This document shows, one piece after another, positions 1 through 4,352 of a stretch of 6,424 nt of DNA. Source of the stretch: Pseudomonadota bacterium. GTDB lineage: Bacteria; Pseudomonadota; Alphaproteobacteria; Sphingomonadales; Sphingomonadaceae. Both the position numbers and the translations under genes were made by a program. Where the stretch lies: the NCBI GenBank assembly GCA_023457895.1, contig JAEXAY010000015.1, positions 1-6,424 on the forward strand, in the 5' to 3' direction. The notes under the pieces were generated by a model, which saw only the letters and a program-made list of their open reading frames with translations, had not been told where the DNA came from and searched no databases. Positions within the stretch are counted from its first letter, which is position 1; each line of letters begins with the position of its first letter.

Positions 1-425
1 TGAGCTCTCCGAAGACCAATCCTCTGCCTCTTTGGACGGCAAACTTGGTATCCGTCTCGGCGAACTGATCGAAAAGCAGGTTCACGGGCTTCCGGGCCAT
101 TTCCGGCAGCCGATCCAGGTGCTCCTCCAATCGATCGACGTTCTGTACGCCCTTCGTCGCTATGATACCGAACTCCGTCATGTGGGCTCGGATGGTGTTG
201 CCGATCTGCGCGCGTTGGCGAACCAGAAAGTTTCACGTGCGGTGAAGAACCAGAACCGATGAGAAGGCTTCGCTCTTGATGGCGACAAACCGCATCGAGG
301 GACGCGTTACGGCTATCACAGATGGCGGCCGCATCCGCGGCGTTTGTCTTCCGGCGCTTCATGTAAGGCTTCACATAGGACGGTGGCATCAGCCGGACAT
401 CATGCCCTATCGCCTGAAGCTTGCG
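1..425 (-). pseudogene. IS110-family transposase remnant (5' truncated, frameshifted, in-frame stop; runs off the window)
   Basis: Minus-strand translation gives stretches typical of the IS110 (DEDD RuvC-like) transposase N-terminal half. From about 425 downwards one frame reads RKLQAIGHDVRLMPPSYVKP, then YMKRRKTNAADAAAIC, the conserved block with catalytic-site Asp residues. Near 315 one extra base shifts the frame, and the protein resumes as AVTRPSMRFVAIKSE. A TGA at 233-235 interrupts HRT-stop-NFLVRQR. The frame then stays open through IRAHMTEFGIIATKG and EEHLDRLPEMARKP to position 1. The expected first 60-70 residues of the family are absent upstream of 425, where lspA coding begins instead. 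So this is a dead 5'-truncated copy with at least two lesions, both seen directly. No element ends can be recognised, and the remainder lies beyond position 1. Family assignment is from remembered consensus only. Confidence 0.85.
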
Positions 426-873
426 CCTTTCCGAAAATGACGCTCTCGGCGAGAAGGAGCCCTGCGCCGCACACGATGCCGACATCTGCCATGTTAAAAG
501 CTGGCCAGTGCCATTCACCAAGGTAGAGGTCCAGAAAGTCCGTTACTCCGCCAAGGCGCAGTCGGTCGACTATGTTTCCAATCGCTCCGCCCGCGATTAA
601 ACCCAAGGCAAGCACGACTATGCGCGACGTCGCTTGCGACATCCAGATCAGGAGCATAACGAGCACAGCCGAAGCGAGGGCGACCAACAACCATTGCGAC
701 ATGCCGCCAAGAAGCCCAAAGCTCACACCCGTATTTCGTCCCAGGATGATGTTGAAAAAGTCGGTGACCGGAATGACGCGCGGCGGGACCATAACATGGT
801 TCACGATCCACCATTTCGTAGCTTGGTCGACGACAAACCACGAAATCGCTGCAAGAAGGCCAAGACGGATCAT
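400..873 (-). CDS. lspA: Lipoprotein signal peptidase (signal peptidase II), metal-resistance-cluster type
   Basis: Polytopic inner-membrane aspartyl protease that removes the signal peptide of diacylglyceryl-modified prolipoproteins. The 157-residue product shows the family blocks in order: VVDQATK (D16), GRNTGVSFGLL (about 45-55), GGAIGNIVDRL (N100, D103, R104), GGVTDFLDLY with catalytic D112, and FNMADVGI with catalytic D130. Hydrophobic spans lie near 1-17, 60-78, 84-100 and 129-148. Length is close to the usual 150-170. The start ATG has AAGGAG 13 bases upstream, slightly far. It lies 99 bases after the HMA gene in the same direction, probably one operon. LspA genes recur beside Zn/Cd/Pb ATPases and MerR regulators (compare pbr clusters), so this copy is probably an accessory paralogue rather than the housekeeping one. 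Oddity: the last roughly 8 codons and the stop lie in IS110-derived DNA read in another frame, so the native C-terminus is replaced; the catalytic core is intact. Confidence 0.93.
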   Translation of the reverse strand: MIRLGLLAAISWFVVDQATKWWIVNHVMVPPRVIPVTDFFNIILGRNTGVSFGLLGGMSQWLLVALASAVLVMLLIWMSQATSRIVVLALGLIAGGAIGNIVDRLRLGGVTDFLDLYLGEWHWPAFNMADVGIVCGAGLLLAESVIFGKAQASGDRA

Positions 874-972
874 ACCTAAATCGTTTCTCCTTCGGCTGAG
901 TTCGCGAATGATGCGTGGCCTCCTTGATATTGGGGGCGCTTTCCATGCGGCTGCTCACAAGTTCAAGCGTGC

Positions 973-1179
973 TCATCGCGATACGTTGTAGCCCAAGCTC
1001 TCCACCGCCTTGAAGACAGCGTCCTGCGATGTCTTCGAGGGATTGAGCTTGACAAGCGCACTATTGTCGATGAGCGAAACCTTGGCAGCCTCAACGCTAG
1101 GCAGTGCGCGCACTGCTGACTCGATCTTGTCGACACAGCGTGCGCAATCCATGCCCTCAATCTTGAATTCAATGATCAT
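973..1179 (-). CDS. Free-standing heavy-metal-associated (HMA) domain protein, putative metallochaperone
   Basis: A single 68-residue HMA (ferredoxin-like, CopZ/Atx1-type) domain with metal loop EGMDCARCVDKIE (C12, C15) and a C-terminal ESLGY block. In the family the two Cys bind soft metals and pass them to a P-type ATPase. An Asp before the first Cys (DCxxC) is typical of N-terminal domains of Zn/Cd/Pb ATPases such as ZntA, whereas copper domains usually have TCxxC. This suggests divalent-metal preference (inference). The ATG at 1179 is chosen because GGAG sits 5 bases upstream; an in-frame GTG at 1197 with AGGA 7 bases upstream would add six residues and cannot be excluded. A MerR-type operator lies about 50 bases upstream and lspA follows. 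No ATPase follows it, so it is either a chaperone for a protein encoded elsewhere or a relic of a lost cadA/zntA-like gene. Cytoplasmic. Confidence 0.85.
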   Translation of the reverse strand: MIIEFKIEGMDCARCVDKIESAVRALPSVEAAKVSLIDNSALVKLNPSKTSQDAVFKAVESLGYNVSR

Positions 1180-1227
1180 TGATACTCCCGCTGTCACTGA
1201 TATTTCCTCTGTATGAGGATGGTGACC

Positions 1228-1258
1228 AAGCTGGCATCTCTGGTAGCTAGAGGGTCAA
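1228..1258 (-). promoter_or_regulatory. MerR-type elongated promoter/operator of the HMA-lspA operon
   Basis: On the minus strand a -35 TTGACC (1258-1253) is followed by a 19-base spacer and a weak -10-like CAGCTT (1233-1228). The spacer holds the dyad CTCT-AGCTACC-AGAG. The overly long 19-20 base spacing with a dyad between the boxes, and the bases TTGACC-CTCTAG next to the -35, are the hallmarks of metal-responsive MerR-family targets (CueR/HmrR, CadR, ZntR). The 7-base centre resembles CueR-type sites more than the longer ZntR palindrome. It sits just upstream of the HMA start at 1179, in the right orientation. The MerR protein encoded at 1884-2306 is the natural candidate regulator (inference). 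The -10 is poor, which fits a promoter needing activation. Confidence 0.65.
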
Positions 1259-1286
1259 TAGCCATACCTCAGATTTTCTGCCTGAC

Positions 1287-1315
1287 TTGACGCCTCTGGA
1301 GAATTGGCGTTTTCA
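1287..1315 (+). promoter_or_regulatory. Possible sigma70-type promoter for the exported protein gene at 1383
   Basis: TTGACG (1287-1292), a 17-base spacer and TTTTCA (1310-1315) lie 70 bases upstream of the ATG at 1383. The -35 is good and the -10 is weak. It is divergent from the MerR-type promoter at 1228-1258. Offered only as the best match in this gap. Confidence 0.25.
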
Positions 1316-1382
1316 AGCTTGCTCGTCTTTCCGTGCCTTCGGGCGATATGCGGGTGTAATCTAGACGGTCAGGAACGTCCTC

Positions 1383-1880
1383 ATGCTCTCTCTGCGGCTT
1401 CGATCTCAGTTGGCCGGTATTGCTATCGTCCTTGTGGCGGAAGGCGCGGCGATAGCCATGCCCACCGGCGTCTTCTTGCTCCATCCCGGCAACACGGCCC
1501 CCAGCGGAGCCGATTGTCGCAGTCTATCGGCCCGCGTGCGACCCTCCGTCGAAAAGGCAGAAGCATGGTACTGGGGACGCGCGCCTTTCGGCTCGGAGAT
1601 GGAGTTCTACCTGTTCCTTAGTAAAACCAGGATGGAAACGACATTTTCGGCCGAAGGCGACTACGACACCGGAGAGCTTCGCAATCTGCAAACGAGAGGC
1701 GACAAGACGACGTTTGAGCTGGTGCCCGACGATCATCCGGCCCAAGTCGTAAGCGGATGGATCGAGCAGAGCCGCGACGGCTCAGTGCTTTCCGTTACGC
1801 TACATGACGTTCCCACGATCGCCGCCGAAATGGACCGCACTACCTATTACTGCAGCTTCGATGCGGGCACGCAAATCTGA
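1383..1880 (+). CDS. Exported hypothetical protein with two cysteines
   Basis: I do not recognise this 165-residue protein. It begins with a basic-then-hydrophobic segment (MLSLRLRSQLAGIAIVLVAE, ending GAAIA near residue 25) that looks like a Sec signal peptide or one membrane anchor. The rest is soluble, rich in charged and beta-type segments (EMEFYLFLS, TTFELVPDD, SVLSVTLHDV), with only two Cys, C45 and C157, which could form a disulfide in the periplasm. AGGA lies about 8 bases before the ATG. It ends three bases from the end of the convergent MerR gene, and it sits between that regulator and the regulator's presumed target operon. That position suggests an inserted or metal-related periplasmic function, but nothing in the sequence names one. 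Codon use looks coding throughout, and no competing frame gives a recognisable protein. Confidence 0.7.
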   Translation: MLSLRLRSQLAGIAIVLVAEGAAIAMPTGVFLLHPGNTAPSGADCRSLSARVRPSVEKAEAWYWGRAPFGSEMEFYLFLSKTRMETTFSAEGDYDTGELRNLQTRGDKTTFELVPDDHPAQVVSGWIEQSRDGSVLSVTLHDVPTIAAEMDRTTYYCSFDAGTQI

Positions 1881-1883
1881 CCG

Positions 1884-2306
1884 TCAGTGTTCGGTCATGC
1901 AGAGATCGTGATTGGCGAGCGATCTGATGACGTAGCAATCCTTCATATGGCCGTCGTGACAGGTGCCGACCATCCGGGTGAGTTCGCGCTCGAGCTGCTG
2001 AAGTCGGCCGATCTTGTCACGAACCATCTTCAGCTGGCGTGCGGCAATCTGGTCGGCATCCTTGCACGGGCGTTCCGGATGAGCGCTAAGATCGAGGAGT
2101 TCGCGGATAGCCTCAATAGTAAAGCCGAGGTCGCGCGCATGCTTGATGAACGCCAGGCGCTCCCGGTCCGACGTTTCGAACCGGCGCTGGTTGCCCTCCG
2201 TCCGGTCTGCGGGTTTCATCAAGCCCATTTCCTCGTAGTACCGTATAGTCGGCACCTTTACCCCGGTCTGCTTCGACAGCTCTCCGATCGTCAGCAAAGC
2301 TAACAC
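1884..2306 (-). CDS. MerR-family metal-responsive transcriptional regulator (Zn/Cd/Pb-type ligand pattern)
   Basis: A 140-residue MerR regulator. The N-terminal winged helix-turn-helix is clear: LTIGELSKQTGVKVPTIRYY (5-24), EEMGLMKP, then RRFETSDRERLAFIKHARDLGF. A dimerisation helix (about 80-114) and a Cys-rich C-terminus follow. Ligand candidates are C81, C116, C124 and C136, with H117 and H120. C81 at the start of the dimer helix matches the Cys that ZntR/CadR/PbrR/MerR use for divalent metals and that CueR lacks; C81-C116 spacing (35) is the family value. The C116-C124 loop is CueR-sized. Such proteins untwist over-spaced promoters when metal binds; the site at 1228-1258 is the likely target. 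Start: GTG at 2306 with GGAG 6 bases upstream gives a standard N-terminus. Longer in-frame starts (ATG 2342, GTG 2366) add residues the family does not have. The exact metal cannot be settled from sequence. Confidence 0.92.
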   Translation of the reverse strand: MLALLTIGELSKQTGVKVPTIRYYEEMGLMKPADRTEGNQRRFETSDRERLAFIKHARDLGFTIEAIRELLDLSAHPERPCKDADQIAARQLKMVRDKIGRLQQLERELTRMVGTCHDGHMKDCYVIRSLANHDLCMTEH

Positions 2307-2452
2307 TCCTTGCTCCAAGTTTCTCTCTCCCTCCAGAGACATGCTATCCCTATCTTCCTGCAACACGACAAATGGTCCTCCCAGTTGAACAATTTGTGAT
2401 CACTTTCACTCAACCCGCACCTGTATCGTGAACGTCATTCGGACAGAGACTC

Positions 2453-2962
2453 ATGAAGCCAAAATTACATCTTCTCCTCTTGGCCGTGGTCGCGGTGCCC
2501 AGCATCACCGTTGAAGGCAGCGCACGGGAAATCCTGGTCTCGCACGAGAATTCGGTGAAAATGCTCCAGATCGAGCATGCCGAGGTGCTCATCTCTTCTT
2601 CAAATACGTCGTTGCGGACGATGTATCTGACAATATGGAACGGGACGACCTCCTCAGAAAACCTGATCGGTGTTGAAAGCGACAGCTTTACCGGCGTCAC
2701 GGTCTTCAGAAATACCTTCGGCCGTCGTGAGCGAATGAATAACGTCCTGACGATTCCTGCCCATGCCGAGCTCAAGATGGTGGAACCGGGAGTTCATCTG
2801 GCGCTTGACGGATTTGTCGCCAATCCGCTTCAGCCGAACACCATGCCGCTCACATTACGGTTCGAACGCAGCGGCTCCATCACGGTAAACGCAAAAATTG
2901 TGCAGGACAGGAGCGAGCTGACCCACCACCGTCATGGCGAACAAGATACTCCATCCGAGTGA
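2453..2962 (+). CDS. PCuAC-like periplasmic protein with degenerate copper site and His-rich tail
   Basis: A 169-residue exported protein: signal peptide MKPKLHLLLLAVVAVPSITV with processing near residues 22-25. The body matches the PCuAC (DUF461) cupredoxin-like copper chaperone: SLRTMYLTIWNGTTSSENLI, then VTVFRNTFGRRERM, VLTIPAHAELKMVEPGVHLA, and PLQPNTMPLTLRFERSG. In the family, Cu(I) is held by an H...M...HxM set. Here M95 and H115 remain, but the first His is replaced by F85 or a neighbour (VFRNT in place of the usual LHE-type turn), and the Met of HxM is A117 (HLAL). The tail adds HHRH (158-161), a possible alternative metal ligand. Canonical members deliver copper to cytochrome oxidase; this copy may instead sequester metal or have lost binding (inference). 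It is divergent from the MerR gene. The Shine-Dalgarno is weak (GGACAGAG before ATG). Confidence 0.72.
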   Translation: MKPKLHLLLLAVVAVPSITVEGSAREILVSHENSVKMLQIEHAEVLISSSNTSLRTMYLTIWNGTTSSENLIGVESDSFTGVTVFRNTFGRRERMNNVLTIPAHAELKMVEPGVHLALDGFVANPLQPNTMPLTLRFERSGSITVNAKIVQDRSELTHHRHGEQDTPSE

Positions 2963-2968
2963 CACTCG

Positions 2969-2982
2969 ATGACCGAAGCCGG
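2969..2982 (+). terminator. Weak hairpin after the PCuAC-like gene
   Basis: GACCG-AAGC-CGGTC forms a 5-bp stem with a 4-base loop seven bases past the stop codon. No T-run follows, so it is at most an inefficient or factor-assisted terminator or an mRNA 3'-end stabiliser. Confidence 0.2.
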
Positions 2983-3027
2983 TCGGTAAACACAAGACTA
3001 AATAACACAGGCAGATTTTCGAGGTAT

Positions 3028-3056
3028 TTGAATTTAATTTATCATATTGATTTTAT
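3028..3056 (+). promoter_or_regulatory. AT-rich promoter region upstream of the cysteine peptidase gene
   Basis: The stretch 3020-3065 is strikingly AT-rich against a GC-rich window. It holds TTGAAT (3028-3033), exactly 17 bases, then TTTTAT (3051-3056), a plausible sigma70-type pair about 58 bases before the ATG at 3114. AT-rich tracts of this kind are also targets of silencers such as Ros/MucR-type regulators in Rhizobiales; that link is speculation. Confidence 0.4.
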
Positions 3057-3113
3057 TTGATTTTTCCCAGTGCTGCGTAGGTTCTCTCCATCAACAGTCG
3101 GGGAGACAGGACA

Positions 3114-3764
3114 ATGAGGACTATCTGGGGCACGGCAATTGCCTTTCTCATGCTTTGCTCGGCAGCGGTGGCAAGTGCGGCGCATTACAACCCAACACAA
3201 GCCGATCGTCCCAACATGCGGACGTTTGGGACGACCTCAATGCCGTATGGCTATTATGATTATTGTCAGCGTTACAAGGATCGATGCGCGCGCCGGGCGG
3301 GAGGGACGATGGTCGAACTCACACGCTCCGCATGGAGCAACATCGTCCGCATCAATGCTGAAGTGAATAGCATTCCAGCCTTGACAGATATGGAAATCTA
3401 CGGCGTTGAGGAGTTCTGGGAATACCCGACGAGCGCAGCAGATTGCGAAGATTACGCACTTCTCAAACGCCAGCGTCTAAACGAAATCGGCTATCCGCTG
3501 GGCGCACTGCTGCTCACCACCGCACGAGATGCCAAAGGCGGCGGCCATGCGGTACTCACGGTCGTGACATCTCTGGGTGACTTCATCCTCGACAATCTCG
3601 AACAGAAAGTACTGCTTTGGAGCGATGCGAAGATTTACTTCCTGAAGCGTCAGTCCCAGCGGAACCTCAACCAGTGGGTAAGCCTACGCACCGACGAAGA
3701 ATTTCTTATATCTTCCGGTAACAACCATGCGCCTTCAACCGCTGCCACGAGCGTGAACAGGTAA
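3114..3764 (+). CDS. Periplasmic transglutaminase-like cysteine peptidase (BTLCP family)
   Basis: A 216-residue exported protein: signal peptide MRTIWGTAIAFLMLCSAAVA with cleavage after an ASAA-type site near residue 22-23. The papain/transglutaminase triad is readable: C111 in ADCEDYALLKR, H145 in GGGHAVLTV, and D160 in LGDFILDNLE. Typical flanking blocks are present: C51/C58 in CQRYKDRC (possible disulfide), IVRINAEVNS, and FLKRQSQRNLNQWVSL. The family (COG3672) includes LapG, which cleaves surface adhesins. Stand-alone rhizobial members are common, and their substrates are mostly unknown. The start is supported by GGAG 8 bases upstream and by the signal peptide. No type I secretion system, adhesin or LapD-like gene accompanies it here. 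The last 38 codons lie antisense to the 3650-3895 gene, and the final 25 or so residues (after WVSL) look like unconserved tail. Confidence 0.9.
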   Translation: MRTIWGTAIAFLMLCSAAVASAAHYNPTQADRPNMRTFGTTSMPYGYYDYCQRYKDRCARRAGGTMVELTRSAWSNIVRINAEVNSIPALTDMEIYGVEEFWEYPTSAADCEDYALLKRQRLNEIGYPLGALLLTTARDAKGGGHAVLTVVTSLGDFILDNLEQKVLLWSDAKIYFLKRQSQRNLNQWVSLRTDEEFLISSGNNHAPSTAATSVNR

Positions 3765-3895
3765 ACCGCGAAGCCTCCGTAGATCATCTCCATGGTGTTA
3801 TGGCCGAGGCCCACACATACCAGCGCGAAAACCAGCGTCAGAACGGAGTAGGCGGCGGCACCCGCGGCGAAGAAGGAAAATATGAAAAGCGACAT
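3650..3895 (-). CDS. Small two-helix membrane protein, function unknown
   Basis: The 81-residue product looks like a genuine inner-membrane protein: a hydrophobic span at about 3-30 (LFIFSFFAAGAAAYSVLTLV and on), a short loop GHNTMEM, a second span at about 38-59 (IYGGFAVYLFTLVAAVEGAW), then a charged tail. The first 60 codons have GC-rich third positions. The last 20 or so, which lie opposite the cysteine peptidase gene, do not, so the native C-terminus probably ends near residue 60-65 in relatives. The ATG at 3895 has no good Shine-Dalgarno: GGAG lies 16 bases upstream. It overlaps the convergent peptidase gene by 115 bases. I do not recognise a family. The small membrane gene at 3981-4097 lies upstream in the same direction and may be co-transcribed. 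Confidence 0.55.
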   Translation of the reverse strand: MSLFIFSFFAAGAAAYSVLTLVFALVCVGLGHNTMEMIYGGFAVYLFTLVAAVEGAWLLPEDIRNSSSVRRLTHWLRFRWD

Positions 3896-3980
3896 GAACT
3901 GGACCGCTGTCTCCCGAGACTGCGGTCCATTGTTTCACAGCAGAATGGAGCCGGCCATTCAAGGCCGTGTGATACAGATG

Positions 3981-4097
3981 TTATTCTGGCGTCGATACCG
4001 CTGCGGGAAGGCGCGTCTCGGCCTGAATATGATACAGGCTGAAGCTGAACACCGCGGCAATGAAAAGGACGAGCCCCAGAAGCACGACCATGTTCAT
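3981..4097 (-). CDS. Very small single-span membrane protein, function unknown
   Basis: A 38-residue ORF: MNMVVLLGLVLFIAAVFSFS forms one transmembrane helix, followed by LYHIQAETRLPAAVSTPE. The uniform hydrophobicity, a polar tail with Pro and Glu, and C/G-ending codons (GTC, CTG, CTC, GCC, GCG, TTC, AGC) favour a real gene over chance. No Shine-Dalgarno is visible before ATG 4097 or the ATG two codons on. It is 85 bases upstream of the 81-residue membrane protein and shares its strand, so the two may form a pair. No homologue is known to me. Reversing and complementing the strand gives only a poor competing ORF. Confidence 0.42.
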   Translation of the reverse strand: MNMVVLLGLVLFIAAVFSFSLYHIQAETRLPAAVSTPE

Positions 4098-4217
4098 TTT
4101 TGATCGGCGGCGTGTGATTCGCAGCGTTTCTGCACTAGTCAGATGGTCCAATCTCTTCACCGTTCTAAATTATCTTCAGGCCCGCAAGCAGGGTTGCTCC
4201 CTTTAAACCCCAACTGA

Positions 4218-4259
4218 CGCGAGCAACAGGAGGGTCGATGCGGTGATGTGTCGCTCGCG
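4218..4259 (+). promoter_or_regulatory. Leader hairpin whose loop carries AGGAGG and a two-codon ORF, upstream of the YafK-type transpeptidase
   Basis: The arms CGCGAGCAACA (4218-4228) and TGTCGCTCGCG (4249-4259) pair over 11 positions with one A-C mismatch, enclosing a 20-base loop. AGGAGG (4228-4233) begins at the last base of the left arm and lies in the loop, 4 bases from ATG CGG TGA (4238-4246). The sequence ATGCGGTGATG then restarts at ATG 4246, opening a 40-codon frame that ends at 4368, inside the transpeptidase gene. This is the best Shine-Dalgarno in the region, whereas the transpeptidase ATG at 4353 has none nearby. A translational-coupling or attenuation leader is possible but unproven. 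The rest of 4098-4352 shows no other gene; TATGCT at 4288-4293 is a candidate -10 without a convincing -35. Confidence 0.4.
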
Positions 4260-4352
4260 AATTCGTCAGACGCAACCGGCCGTTAACTATGCTAGCAACA
4301 GAATAAGGATGGTGTTCTCTGCCGCTCCGAGGCTCGGATCTGGTTCTGTTTC

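Noticed and set aside
32..262. Plus-strand 76-residue ORF
   Set aside because: It is the antisense shadow of the IS110 transposase remnant, whose minus-strand translation gives recognisable conserved blocks.
515..991. Several ORFs on both strands overlapping lspA
   Set aside because: They lie in other frames of lspA; only the 400-873 minus frame shows LspA motifs with both catalytic Asp.
1290..1313. ACGCC-N11-GGCGT followed by TTTT as a terminator
   Set aside because: The stem is only 5 bp with a long loop, and no plus-strand gene ends upstream of it.
2324..2339. TCTCT-CCCTCC-AGAGA dyad upstream of the MerR gene, considered as a second MerR operator
   Set aside because: It has no TTGAC-type -35 and no 19-20 base spacing on either strand, and sits in a purine/pyrimidine-biased stretch that makes such dyads likely by chance.
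2382..2413. GTGATCAC palindrome flanked by GTTGA and TCAAC between the MerR and PCuAC-like genes
   Set aside because: The 8-bp core is perfect but the flanks do not pair symmetrically about it; too little to call an operator.
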